Shown: in pieces, positions 41,736 through 50,246 of the stretch
Position numbering within the stretch: the first letter of the stretch is position 1
How the letters are laid out: the number at the start of each line of letters is the position of its first letter
Source of the DNA: Streptomyces sp. NBC_00234
Lineage (GTDB): Bacteria; Actinomycetota; Actinomycetes; Streptomycetales; Streptomycetaceae
DNA: 64,000 bases
Direction: 5' to 3'
Assembly: GCF_036195325.1 (NCBI RefSeq)
Contig: NZ_CP108101.1
Span: 4,650,001-4,714,000 of the forward strand
Translations under genes and position numbers: made by a program
The notes under the pieces: generated by a model
What the model was told of the DNA's origin: nothing
The model's input: the letters and a program-made list of their open reading frames with translations, nothing else
Databases searched by the model: none

Positions 41736-42935
41736 ATGGACGCCGCCTTCACCGCGGAACAGGACGAGATCCGCCGCACGCTGCGCGAACTGCTGGCCAA
41801 ACGCTGCGGACCGGAGGAGGTCAGGGCCGCCGTACGGACCGCCGACGGGTACGACACCGGCCTGTGGCGGCAGCTCGCCCGCGATCTCGGTCTTCCGGGG
41901 CTCGCGATCCCCGAGGCGTACGGAGGTGTCGGCTGCGGGACCGCGGAGCTCGCCCTCGCCTGCGAGGAGACCGGCCGCGCCCTGCTGCCCTCGCCGCTGC
42001 TCGCCACGGCGGCCCTCGCCGCCCCCCTGATCACCGCACTCGGCACCGGGGCCCAGCGCACCGCCCTGCTCCCGGGCATCGCCTCGGGCGAGCTGACCGC
42101 CACCCTCGCCGTCCCGGGCACCGGTCTCTCCACCGCGCTCGGCCTCACCGGCGACGACAGCGGCGGCGACTGGGCGGGCGGCGGCCGGGCCGGCGGCGTA
42201 CAGGCCAGGCCGGCCGGCGGCGGGGAGGGCTGGCGGCTGTACGGCGAGGCGGCACAGGTCCTCGACGGCCACAGCGCGGGCCTTCTCGTGGTCGCCGCGC
42301 ACACGGGTGGCTTCCCGCGCAGCCGCACGCTCCTCTTCCTCGTCCGCACGGACACGGCGGCGGGGCTCGTCCGCACCCGGCAGACCTCGATGGACGAGAC
42401 ACGGCCGCTCGGGCGCATCGAACTGCGCGACACGGAGGCCGAACTCCTGGGCGCGGACAGCGCCGTCGAGACGGCGGCGGCCCTGGTCGCGGCCGGGCGC
42501 ACGGCCGCCGCCGTGCTGGCGGCGGAGGCGGCCGGGGCGGCGGCGAGCGCGCTGGACCGCACCGTCGACTACGTGAAGACCCGCGAGCAGTTCGGCCGGG
42601 CGATCGGTTCCTTCCAGGCGGTGAAGCACCGCCTCGCGGACGCCTACGTACGGGTGCAGGCGGCCCGCTCGGCGGCCTACTACGCGGCCTGGGACCCGAC
42701 GGCGGCCGGCCTGGCCCTCGCGCAGGCGCTGGAGGCGCTCCGGGTCACCGCCGCCGAGGCCGTCCAGTTGCACGGCGGCATCGGCTTCACCTGGGAGCAC
42801 GAGGCACATCTCTACTTCAAGCGGGCCACCGCCGACGAACTGCTCTTCGGCCCCGTCCACCGGTTGCGCGACCGCGCGGCCCAGCAGGCAGGGCTGTTCC
42901 TGACCGGTACCACCGGGGCAGAGGAGGCCGTCTGA
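41736..42935 (+). CDS. acyl-CoA dehydrogenase, small-subunit-like
   Basis: 399 residues. Acyl-CoA dehydrogenase family with LPGLAIPEAYGGVGCGTAEL, the FAD-site stretch TREQFGRAIGSFQAVKH and QLHGGIGFTWEHEAHLYFKRA. A low-complexity Gly/Ala insert lies at about 150-170. After the last motif the chain lacks the YEGT-type catalytic element, as in the other small subunit at 16967. It may pair with the large-type enzyme at 20818. It overlaps the next gene by one base (TGATG) and is preceded by operator I. Confidence 0.9.
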   Translation: MDAAFTAEQDEIRRTLRELLAKRCGPEEVRAAVRTADGYDTGLWRQLARDLGLPGLAIPEAYGGVGCGTAELALACEETGRALLPSPLLATAALAAPLITALGTGAQRTALLPGIASGELTATLAVPGTGLSTALGLTGDDSGGDWAGGGRAGGVQARPAGGGEGWRLYGEAAQVLDGHSAGLLVVAAHTGGFPRSRTLLFLVRTDTAAGLVRTRQTSMDETRPLGRIELRDTEAELLGADSAVETAAALVAAGRTAAAVLAAEAAGAAASALDRTVDYVKTREQFGRAIGSFQAVKHRLADAYVRVQAARSAAYYAAWDPTAAGLALAQALEALRVTAAEAVQLHGGIGFTWEHEAHLYFKRATADELLFGPVHRLRDRAAQQAGLFLTGTTGAEEAV

Positions 42936-43426
42936 TGGCGCCCGGAGTCCGGCTGGTCCAGAAGATCTCGTCGACCCGCTCCTTCGCGCGGATCGCCCCG
43001 CACGTCATCCCCGTCATGGACCGCACGGTTCACCGCCTCACCCGGGGCAGGGTGATGCTCAGCGCGCAGATGCTGCCGGGGCTGGTGCTCACCGTGCCCG
43101 GCGCGAAGAGCGGGCAGCCGAGAACGGTCCCCCTGGCCTGCATGCCGCAGAAGGGGCCGCCGGAGAGCTGGGTCCTGGTGGGCAGCAACTTCGGCCGGAC
43201 CGGGCATCCGGCCTGGACCGCGAATCTGCTCGGCAGCCCGGACGAGGCCGTCGTCAGCTGGAAGGGCCGGGACATCCCGGTGCGCGCACGGCTGCTCCAG
43301 GGGCCGGAGCGGGCCGAGGTGTGGAAGGCGGCGCTGGCGTTCTGGCCGCCCTATGCGACCTACCAGGCGAGGATCGAGCGGGAGATCCGGCTGTTCCGGC
43401 TGGAGCGCCGGGAGGTGCCGGACTGA
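42935..43426 (+). CDS. deazaflavin (F420)-dependent nitroreductase-family protein
   Basis: 163 residues, starting one base inside the previous stop. The Ddn-type split barrel is seen in LVLTVPGAKSGQPRTVPLACM and VLVGSNFGRTGHPAWTANL, the usual F420-phosphate region. It presumably reduces an unsaturated ring or acyl intermediate with F420H2. Its coupling to the acyl-CoA dehydrogenase under operator I places it in the regulon. Followed by a strong hairpin. Confidence 0.88.
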   Translation: MAPGVRLVQKISSTRSFARIAPHVIPVMDRTVHRLTRGRVMLSAQMLPGLVLTVPGAKSGQPRTVPLACMPQKGPPESWVLVGSNFGRTGHPAWTANLLGSPDEAVVSWKGRDIPVRARLLQGPERAEVWKAALAFWPPYATYQARIEREIRLFRLERREVPD

Positions 43427-43453
43427 GGGCCCGTACGGCCGGGGCCGCGGGCG

Positions 43454-43488
43454 CCGACGGCGGACCACAGGAGGCGGTCCGCCGTCGG
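43454..43488. terminator. bidirectional hairpin terminator
   Basis: A 13-bp perfect stem (CCGACGGCGGACC with its complement) around a 9-base loop, between the convergent ends of the F420-type gene and tetR. Confidence 0.8.
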
Positions 43489-43556
43489 TGAGACAGGACA
43501 GGGGCGCCCCGATTGCGGATGGGCGCCCGGTGTGTGAGGGGGAGCCGGCGCCGCGT

Positions 43557-44204
43557 CTACCTCGTCGGCTTCTTGCCGGTGATGCCCAGATGCACCAACA
43601 GGGCGAGGTTGGGCTTGAGTTCCGCCTGCTTGACGCCCCAGGTGGTGAAGCCCTTCTGGTGCGAGGCGACCGCGGCCAGCATCGCGACCAGGGAGCCCGC
43701 CATCGCCGCGGGGCTGACGTCCTTGTCGACCTTGCCCTTGGCCTGGAGCTCCTTCACCGACTCCGTAAGGGAGTTGGTGACCGAGTTCAGGATCTTCATG
43801 CGGATCTTGTAGAACCGCTTGTCGCCTTCGGCCGCGCCGAGGTCGACCACCCGGAGGATGGCGTCGTGACGGCGCCAGAAGTCGAGGAATCCCTCGACCA
43901 GTTCCTCGGAGGTCTGCCAGCCGGCCTTGCCGACCCAGGAGCGGCCGGCGACCAGTTGGGTCAGTCCGGCACCCTCCTTGGCCATCTCCTCGGCGATTTC
44001 GAGGACGGCGCCCTCGACGTCGGGGAAGTACTGATAGAAGGTCGCGGGTGAAGTCCCCGCCTTCCGGGCGACGTCGATGACTTTGACGTCCCGGTACGGC
44101 GAGGAGCTGAGCATCTCGCTGAGGCAGTCGAGCAGCTTCTGCCGCGTCGCCTGACCGCGTCGACCGGCCACGCGGCCGTCGACGGTGCGTACTTGTCCTG
44201 TCAT
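43557..44204 (-). CDS. TetR family transcriptional regulator, candidate master repressor of the regulon
   Basis: 215 residues. An N-terminal TetR DNA-binding domain (about 18-65: RQKLLDCLSEMLSSSPYRDVKVIDVARKAGTSPATFYQYF region) and a helical ligand domain resembling those of lipid-catabolism TetRs. It is the only TetR gene in the window and lies centrally among genes preceded by CTGACG-N3-CGTCAG sites. Its own start codon is overlapped by a 10/12 copy (site L), which suggests autoregulation. A hydrophobic acyl-CoA is the expected inducer; this is inference. An alternative is that the regulator is encoded elsewhere. Confidence 0.92.
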   Translation of the reverse strand: MTGQVRTVDGRVAGRRGQATRQKLLDCLSEMLSSSPYRDVKVIDVARKAGTSPATFYQYFPDVEGAVLEIAEEMAKEGAGLTQLVAGRSWVGKAGWQTSEELVEGFLDFWRRHDAILRVVDLGAAEGDKRFYKIRMKILNSVTNSLTESVKELQAKGKVDKDVSPAAMAGSLVAMLAAVASHQKGFTTWGVKQAELKPNLALLVHLGITGKKPTR

Positions 44205-44212
44205 GCCGTCAG
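44198..44212. promoter_or_regulatory. TetR-regulon operator site L (degenerate, over the tetR start codon)
   Basis: CTGTCATGCCGTCAG, 10 of 12 fixed bases; the CAT at 44202-44204 is the tetR start codon read on the minus strand. If bound, it would block a leaderless or short-leader tetR transcript. Confidence 0.45.
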
Positions 44213-44337
44213 CTTACCGAGGGGTGATCGGAGCGCGATTCGGCCGACTGCAAATGGGGAACGCCGCAGGACCGGCGGGGTGTGTGGTGGATTTTCGGCC
44301 ACGCAGGGGGAGGGGGATGCCGGGCCTCCTGTGTGCA

Positions 44338-44393
44338 GTGGATAAGTGTTATCAACAGCCTGTGGACAACTTCGGTGGACAACTCTGTCCACG
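44338..44393. promoter_or_regulatory. cluster of five DnaA-box-like 9-mers, helically phased
   Basis: Boxes start at 44338 (GTGGATAAG), 44349 (TTATCAACA), 44361 (TGTGGACAA, complement of the perfect TTGTCCACA), 44374 (GGTGGACAA) and 44385 (CTGTCCACG). Starts are 11-13 bp apart, about one helical turn. It lies in the 311-bp gap between tetR and the VOC gene, not near dnaA/dnaN. DnaA-box clusters outside oriC are known in S. coelicolor. Confidence 0.6.
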
Positions 44394-44435
44394 CCGGGCA
44401 CCGGACCTTCACGATTAGGGCGAATGTTCTATATA

Positions 44436-44463
44436 GGCGCGTCGGGGCGCGCCCCGACGCGCC
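44436..44463. repeat. 28-bp perfect palindrome
   Basis: The arms GGCGCGTCGGGGCG and CGCCCCGACGCGCC are fully complementary with no loop. It stands 52 bp before the VOC start, just after TATATA-like sequence (44430-44435), so it lies in or near that promoter or leader. Confidence 0.7.
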
Positions 44464-44515
44464 CGCCGTTACGTTGACTGTGACGGGCGTCACTCCTACG
44501 GAAGGACCCGGGCCC

Positions 44516-45325
44516 ATGGCCGCATTCGCGCACTCCGTGCCGTGCTGGGTGGATGTGCAGCTCTCCGACCTCGAAGCGGGCAAGCGCTTCTACGGCGGGC
44601 TCTTCGGATGGACCTTCCGGGCGGGCGACGGCCTGCCCTTCGCGGACGCCTACAGCGACGGCAGGCTCGTCGCCGCACTCGCGGCGAAACAGGACGGCCG
44701 GATGCCGACCGCCTGGGGCGTCTACTTCTCCACCGACGACATCACCGCCACGGTGGCCCTGATCAGGGAAGCGGGCGGCCAGGTGATCACCGATCCGGTG
44801 CGCGCGGGCCGGGCCGGGGTGCTGGCCCAGGCCGCCGACCCCGGGGGCGCGGTCTTCGGTCTGTGGCAGGCGGGCGACCGGGCGGGCTTCGAGAAGCAGA
44901 ACGAGCCGGGTGCCTTCTGCTGGACCGAGGTCTACACCCGGCAGCCGGCGGCCGTCGACGCCTTCTACGAGCGGGTCTTCGGTTTCCGGGGCACGGACAT
45001 GGACGAGACCGCCGTCGGGGCCACCGGCACCGCCGAGTCCGGCATCGACTTCCGGATGTGGTCGCCCGCGGACGCCGAGCCGGGGCCCGACACGGCGGTC
45101 GGCGGGCGCAGTGTCATCACGGACGCCTTCCCCGCCGTGATGCCCAGCTACTTCCTCACCTACTTCGCCGTCGCCGACTGCGACCGGGCCGCCGAGACCG
45201 TCGTCCACCTGGGCGGCCGGGTCACCGCGCCGCCGTTCGACATCCCGTACGGGCGGATGGCGGTCGTCCAGGACGACCAGGGCGCCGCCTTCGCCGTACT
45301 CCAGCCGACCGAACTCCTGCCCTGA
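44516..45325 (+). CDS. VOC (glyoxalase/bleomycin-resistance-like) superfamily protein, two domains
   Basis: 269 residues from ATG 44516 (GAAGGA about 9 bases upstream). Two tandem VOC folds: WVDVQLSDLEAGKRFYGGLFGW with DPGGAVFGLWQ in the first, and CWTEVYTRQPAAVDAFYERVFGF with DDQGAAFAVLQPTEL in the second. Such proteins are metal-dependent lyases, isomerases or binding proteins (CFP-30B-like) in actinobacteria. The upstream gap carries the DnaA-box cluster, a perfect palindrome and a GTGACG-GG-CGTCAC element. Substrate unknown. Confidence 0.88.
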   Translation: MAAFAHSVPCWVDVQLSDLEAGKRFYGGLFGWTFRAGDGLPFADAYSDGRLVAALAAKQDGRMPTAWGVYFSTDDITATVALIREAGGQVITDPVRAGRAGVLAQAADPGGAVFGLWQAGDRAGFEKQNEPGAFCWTEVYTRQPAAVDAFYERVFGFRGTDMDETAVGATGTAESGIDFRMWSPADAEPGPDTAVGGRSVITDAFPAVMPSYFLTYFAVADCDRAAETVVHLGGRVTAPPFDIPYGRMAVVQDDQGAAFAVLQPTELLP

Positions 45326-45564
45326 CACCCGGCCCGACGGCTCCCGGTGACCGGATTTCCGCCCTGCCCCCGCGTCCCCGGTGTCCCGGTACCGGACGAA
45401 GTGACATGAGACACCCCGATCCGCCCCCGGGTTCGCAACCAGGGCCTCAGGCAGGAAGAATCGGGGTGCGCACCGCCAGGTGGTGCCCAGTGGTGAGACG
45501 CTGCACATGGCGGGATTTCGCGGGCCTCTGTTCTCTGAGGTCCGTACGGGGAGGTGGCAGGCAA

Positions 45565-47961
45565 GTGGTGGAGCAGCTGACGCAGCACGACCCGAGGCGG
45601 ATCGGCCCGTTCGAGGTGCTGGGACGACTCGGGGCCGGCGGCATGGGGCTGGTCTATCTCGCGCGCTCGGCGTCGGGCCGGCGGGTGGCGATCAAGACGG
45701 TACGCACGGAGCTCGCGGAGGACCAGCTGTTCCGGGTCCGCTTCACGCGCGAGGTGGAGGCCGCCCGCGCGGTCAGCGGGTTCTACACGGCGGCCGTGGT
45801 GGACGCCGACCCGCGAGCGGCGGTGCCGTGGCTGGCCACCGCCTACGTACCCGCCCCCTCGCTCGAGGAGATAGTGAATGAGTGCGGGCCGATGCCGACC
45901 CAGGCGGTGCGGTGGCTCGCGGCCGGGATCGCCGAGGCGCTCCAGTCCATCCACGGCGCGGGCCTCGTCCACCGCGACCTGAAGCCGTCCAACGTGCTCG
46001 TCGTCGAGGACGGGCCGCGCGTGATCGACTTCGGGATCGCGTCCGGGGTCTCCAACACCCGGCTGACCATGACGAACGTGGCGGTGGGCACGCCCGCCTA
46101 CATGTCTCCCGAGCAGGCACGTGACTCACGGAGCGTGACCGGGGCCAGCGACGTGTTCTCGCTCGGCTCGACGCTGGTGTTCGCGGCGACCGGGCACGCG
46201 CCGTTCCACGGTGCCAACCCCGTCGAGACGGTGTTCATGCTGCTGCGGGAGGGCCCCGACACGGAGGGCCTGCCCGACGACCTGAGACCGCTGATCGAGT
46301 CCTGCATGCAGATGGACGCCACGCGGCGGCCGAGCCCGGCCGATCTGCAGGCCCAGCTCGCCCCGCACCTCTTCGCCTCCGGCAGCGACGACAGCGGTAC
46401 GGCGTCGGCGTGGCTGCCGCACCGGGCCACCGCGATGATCGAGCAGCGGCGCGGCGGTGGTCGCACGATCGCACCGGCCGCCCCGGTCCCCGCGCACGCC
46501 CCCGCGCCGGTGGCCGCGCCCCCGCAGCCGCCGAACCCGCCGCAGGGCGCGGACTGGGAGACGGCCTGGCGCAGCGGTGCCGACCTCCGTTCCCCTTCCC
46601 CCGGCCCGGCCCCCTCGCCCGACGGCGGCCCCGTACGGCTGGCCGGTGCGAAGGTGCCGATCGGTCCCGGGCTGCGGCCCGGCGAGGTCCGGGGCGCAGC
46701 GGCTGCGCACGCCGATCCGGCCACCGGCTGGGTGCGCCCGCCCGCAGGGGTGAACGGCGCCACCGCGCCGACCGCTCCCGTGCCCGCCCCCACGCCCGCC
46801 CCGGATGCGGCGCCCGCCGCTCCGGACCGCTGGCGGCCCTGGCGTTTCCGCATGTCGAACGATGTGTGGGGCACGCCGGTCGTCGCCGGTGACCTGCTGT
46901 ACGTGACGTCCTTCGAGGTCCACGCGCTCGATGTGGGCAACGGAAGGCGCCAGTTCAAGACCCGGGACGTGGCCTGGGCGATGGCGGTCGACGGCGGCCG
47001 GATACACGGTTCGGACGGCCCGTCCCTGTACGCGCTCGACGCGGCGACCGGCGCCGAACGGTGGCGGTTGCAGACGGACGCCTGGGTCTACTCCCTGAAG
47101 GCCGACCGCGGCACCGTCCTGACCGGGACGAGGGGCGGCGGCGTACAGGCGTGGGAGGCGTCCAGCGGCGAGAAGCTGTGGGAGACCTCGGGCGTCCAGA
47201 CGGACTTCGAGACGCCGGAGGCGGGGCCCGCGATCCACGACGGCACGGTGTACCTGTGGCAGGACGCCCGGCTGCGCGCCGTCGACGCCCGTACGGGTGG
47301 CGAGCGGTGGTCGTACCCGATCGGTGACGCGGCCTCCTGCGGCGGTGTGCCGGTACGGGTGACCCCGGCGCCGGACGGCTGCGTGTACGTCTCCGCGGGG
47401 ACCCGGGTGCTGGCCGTGGACTCGGTCTCCGGCCATGTGCGCTGGCACTTCGAGTCGCCGGCCGTCTTCCTCTCCCCGCCCGCGTTCGCCCCGGGACCCG
47501 CGGTCACCGGGGGCGGGGTGTACCTCGCCGACTACCTCGGCACGGTGTACGCACTCGACGCCACGACCGGCAAGGACCGCTGGCGGATCGCCACGGAGGC
47601 GCGCCAGTCCATCGAGCCGGTGCTGGTGGCGGCGGGGAACGTCCATGTCGGCAGCGGGAGCGCGCTGTACACGCTGGACGCGGTGACGGGCACCCCGAAG
47701 TGGCGGTTCGCGGCGGGCGGCGACGTGGTGGGCGCACCGGTGGTCGCGGACGGCCGCGTGCACTTCGGCTCCGCCGACCACGTGCTCTACACGCTGGACG
47801 CGGCGGGCGGCCAGCTCCGCTGGAAGCTCGCCACGGGCGGCGAGATCACGGGCTCGCCGGTGGCGCGGGCGGGTGTGGTGTACGCGTGCAGCAAGGACCG
47901 CTGTGTGTACGCGCTGGACGCGCTGAAGGGCACGGGCACGGGGAACCGGGCGCGGGCCTAG
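45565..47961 (+). CDS. afsK: serine/threonine protein kinase AfsK
   Basis: 798 residues from GTG 45565, with GGGAGG about 10 bases upstream. An N-terminal Hanks kinase: glycine loop GAGGMGLV 23-30, Lys44, HRDLKPSN 136-143, DFG 155-157, and an activation loop with Thr168, the residue autophosphorylated in S. coelicolor AfsK. A Pro/Ala-rich linker (about 290-430) joins a C-terminal PQQ-type beta-propeller with repeats such as LYALDAATGAERWRL and LYTLDAVTGTPKWRF. Length and order match AfsK (799 residues). AfsK is loosely membrane-associated and phosphorylates AfsR. The locus is convergent with afsR-afsS but separated from afsS by about 5.7 kb. Confidence 0.97.
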   Translation: MVEQLTQHDPRRIGPFEVLGRLGAGGMGLVYLARSASGRRVAIKTVRTELAEDQLFRVRFTREVEAARAVSGFYTAAVVDADPRAAVPWLATAYVPAPSLEEIVNECGPMPTQAVRWLAAGIAEALQSIHGAGLVHRDLKPSNVLVVEDGPRVIDFGIASGVSNTRLTMTNVAVGTPAYMSPEQARDSRSVTGASDVFSLGSTLVFAATGHAPFHGANPVETVFMLLREGPDTEGLPDDLRPLIESCMQMDATRRPSPADLQAQLAPHLFASGSDDSGTASAWLPHRATAMIEQRRGGGRTIAPAAPVPAHAPAPVAAPPQPPNPPQGADWETAWRSGADLRSPSPGPAPSPDGGPVRLAGAKVPIGPGLRPGEVRGAAAAHADPATGWVRPPAGVNGATAPTAPVPAPTPAPDAAPAAPDRWRPWRFRMSNDVWGTPVVAGDLLYVTSFEVHALDVGNGRRQFKTRDVAWAMAVDGGRIHGSDGPSLYALDAATGAERWRLQTDAWVYSLKADRGTVLTGTRGGGVQAWEASSGEKLWETSGVQTDFETPEAGPAIHDGTVYLWQDARLRAVDARTGGERWSYPIGDAASCGGVPVRVTPAPDGCVYVSAGTRVLAVDSVSGHVRWHFESPAVFLSPPAFAPGPAVTGGGVYLADYLGTVYALDATTGKDRWRIATEARQSIEPVLVAAGNVHVGSGSALYTLDAVTGTPKWRFAAGGDVVGAPVVADGRVHFGSADHVLYTLDAAGGQLRWKLATGGEITGSPVARAGVVYACSKDRCVYALDALKGTGTGNRARA

Positions 47962-47986
47962 GGTCTTTCGTTCGGATCAGGCCGGA

Positions 47987-48637
47987 TCAGTACTGCGGGG
48001 GCGGGCGCCGGTGGTCGGGCGGCTCGTCCTGGACCGGGTACGAGCGGGTTTCCTGGTCCTCGCGGGGGCCGGGGTCCGGGCCCACGTACGGGTCCATCTC
48101 CCGCTCCGGCCAGGGAGACGTCTGCGCGGAAGGCCCCGGCTCCTGCGTGGGCGGCCAGGTGTCCGGGTGGTCCGACCCCGGCGGGGGATAGGGCGCCGTG
48201 CGCTCGGCCCGGCGCAGACGCGCACCCTGCCGCCCCGACATCAGCGCCGCACCCATCAGCATCAGCAGTCCGCCCGCCCCCGCGATCGCCACGCCCATCT
48301 GCAGCCCGGTGCCGTCCGCGCCGACCGTCAGACCGTTGGCCGCCTGCCCCAGGCGGACCATCCACAGCACGGTGAAGCCCAGCACCAGCACGCCCGCGAA
48401 CGCCACCGCGAAGCGTGACCGGAACACGACCCCGACCAGGGTCAGCAGCGCGGCGAAGAGGAAGGGCAACAGGATCGAGCCCAGCACCGCTGACTCCGTC
48501 GCGGTGATGCCCTCGAAGAGGTCCTGAATCCGGTAGTCGTGCCCGAGACGGCCCTCGTACCAGACACGGAAGGGGCTCAGGACGGCAGCCGCCGCCCCGG
48601 CGAGGGCGAGGACGGAACCGAGGACGTTGCGGATCAC
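47987..48637 (-). CDS. integral membrane protein downstream of and antisense to afsK
   Basis: 216 residues from GTG 48637 (GGAGG 6 bases upstream; a longer in-frame start lacks a site). About four membrane helices: VLGSVLALAGAAAAVLSPF, LGSILLPFLFAALLTLVG, AFAGVLVLGFTVLWMV and VAIAGAGGLLMLMGAAL. A Pro-rich, acidic cytosolic tail of about 70 residues follows. Position next to afsK suggests it corresponds to the small gene between afsK and afsS in S. coelicolor. Convergent with afsK, ending 25 bp from it. Function unknown. Confidence 0.8.
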   Translation of the reverse strand: MIRNVLGSVLALAGAAAAVLSPFRVWYEGRLGHDYRIQDLFEGITATESAVLGSILLPFLFAALLTLVGVVFRSRFAVAFAGVLVLGFTVLWMVRLGQAANGLTVGADGTGLQMGVAIAGAGGLLMLMGAALMSGRQGARLRRAERTAPYPPPGSDHPDTWPPTQEPGPSAQTSPWPEREMDPYVGPDPGPREDQETRSYPVQDEPPDHRRPPPQY

Positions 48638-48902
48638 CGGCGGCCTCCAGAGGAGCGTGCGAGATGCGCGGCGCACGCCGACCGGCGTACGCGCCTCTCC
48701 GGAATCCGACGCTACGCCCGGCCGAACACGCCCGCGACCGGAGCCGGTCGCCCCGCCGGGGGCCGGCCGGCGCGGACGATGACACAACCGTGACAGGGTC
48801 ATGACCGGGTTGCCGGTCACGGCCGGAATGCTGTGGGTTACGGTGTCGCGCGGTCCGCTCGGCGACCGGAGGACGTGTCAACAACACAAGGGGGCTGCGT
48901 CG

Positions 48903-49448
48903 ATGATGCGGCGACGTATGAGGTTCGCGGCAGTGCTGGTCGTGGTGGTGCTCGCACTCACCGGCTTCTCGACCTCCAGCAGTGGAGGCAAGGGCGGCGG
49001 GAAGAGCCGGAGCGGCAAGAGCAGCGGTTCGAGCGGCGGTGGCTGCTCCAGCTCCAAGAAGAGCAACAACGACTACGACTACGACGACAACGACTACGAC
49101 GCGTCGAGCAGCTCGTCCGGCGGCACCGACTACGGCACGCCGACCGCGGTCTCCACGGCCCCCGGCGCCCCCGAGGTGCGGGTCATCCGCTGCGCCCAGC
49201 CCCGCAAGGGCAAGCGCAGGGCCACCACCTCGTCCGTCGTCGAGCTCAGGTCCACGGCGTCCGGCACGGCGAAGACGTACGACATCGAGGTGACCTTCCT
49301 GGACGCGCTCGGGAACACCGTCGACACGGGCGAGACCACCGCGGAGCTGGCGTACGGCGACGTCAAGAGCCTCACCGTCCGCATGGACAGCCCCCGCAAG
49401 GTGTCGAAGGTGAAGAAGTGCCGGGTCACGGCGGAAGTGCGCTACTGA
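48903..49448 (+). CDS. small exported Ser/Gly/Asp-rich protein
   Basis: 181 residues from tandem ATGs at 48903. A signal-type hydrophobic stretch (RFAAVLVVVVLALTGF) is followed by Ser/Gly/Lys-rich and then Tyr-Asp-rich low complexity (NDYDYDDNDYD at about 55-65). A folded C-terminal domain of about 100 residues has beta-strand character and two Cys (RVIRCAQPRKG, KVKKCRVTAEV). There is no lipobox Cys directly after the hydrophobic part. No known family recognised. Divergent from the membrane-protein gene at 48637. Confidence 0.82.
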   Translation: MMRRRMRFAAVLVVVVLALTGFSTSSSGGKGGGKSRSGKSSGSSGGGCSSSKKSNNDYDYDDNDYDASSSSSGGTDYGTPTAVSTAPGAPEVRVIRCAQPRKGKRRATTSSVVELRSTASGTAKTYDIEVTFLDALGNTVDTGETTAELAYGDVKSLTVRMDSPRKVSKVKKCRVTAEVRY

Positions 49449-49463
49449 CCCGGCCCCGCCCCC

Positions 49464-50246
49464 TCACCGCAGCCGGTACGTCCCGCCTGCGCCCCGCTTC
49501 CCGAACAGCTCGGCCTGCTGCTCCGGAGCCAGATTGCCCAGCGCGATCAGCTGCGGGGCGTGGGCCAGTGCCTGCGCCCGCGCGGCCTCCTTCGCCGACC
49601 ACACCGCCCGTACGGTGCCCTGGACGGCAGCCGTCGGGTACGAGGCGATGACCGCCGCCGCCCGCAGCGCCGCGTCCACCGCGCCGCCGACCGGGGTGAC
49701 CTCGCTGACCAGCCCGGTCTCGTACGCGCGCCGGGCCGTGACCCGTTCGGCGGTGCCCATCAGCGACATCCGGGCGACCTCGCCGAACGGCATCCGCTGC
49801 GCCATCGAGATCGCCTCGTACGCGCTGACCATGCCGTACGTCGTGTGCGGGTCGAAGAACGTCGCCTCCTCGGAGGCGATGACGAACTCGGCCTCGCCCA
49901 GCAGGTAGAACGCCCCGCCGCAGGCCATCCCCTCCACCGCGACGATCACGGGCTTCCACAGATCGTTCGCCTTCGGGCCGATCGCGATCAGCGGATCGTC
50001 GATCGTGTACGGGGAAGGCGGCTGCGGCACCTCGGCCCCCCGGTCGATCCCGGTACAGAAGGCGCGCCCGCCCGCCCCGGTGAGGACGACCGCCCGTACC
50101 GCCTCGTCGTAGCGGAACGCCCGCCAGGCCGCGGCGAGTTCGTCCGCCGTAGCGAGGTCGATCGCGTTGAGTTTCGCCGGCCGGTCGAGGGTGACGAGCG
50201 CGACCCCGGTGCCGTCATCCGTCTCCGTGCGCAGCACCCCGCTCAC
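49464..50246 (-). CDS. enoyl-CoA hydratase/isomerase family protein (second)
   Basis: 260 residues from GTG 50246, overlapping the DUF35 stop by 4 bp. A crotonase fold: LDRPAKLNAIDLAT, GAGGRAFCTGIDRGAEVP and VAVEGMACGGAFYLLGEAEFV for the oxyanion hole. The second catalytic region reads FFDPHTTYGMVSAYEAI instead of the usual Glu-containing motif, so the activity may be isomerase or hydrolase rather than hydratase. Third gene of the thiolase-DUF35-crotonase operon under operator J. Confidence 0.9.
   Translation of the reverse strand: MSGVLRTETDDGTGVALVTLDRPAKLNAIDLATADELAAAWRAFRYDEAVRAVVLTGAGGRAFCTGIDRGAEVPQPPSPYTIDDPLIAIGPKANDLWKPVIVAVEGMACGGAFYLLGEAEFVIASEEATFFDPHTTYGMVSAYEAISMAQRMPFGEVARMSLMGTAERVTARRAYETGLVSEVTPVGGAVDAALRAAAVIASYPTAAVQGTVRAVWSAKEAARAQALAHAPQLIALGNLAPEQQAELFGKRGAGGTYRLR

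Noticed and set aside
44480..44493. GTGACG-GG-CGTCAC palindrome upstream of the VOC gene as another regulon operator
   Set aside because: The spacer is 2 bases, not 3, and the outer bases differ (GTGACG/CGTCAC), so it does not fit the motif. It may be a site for another regulator.
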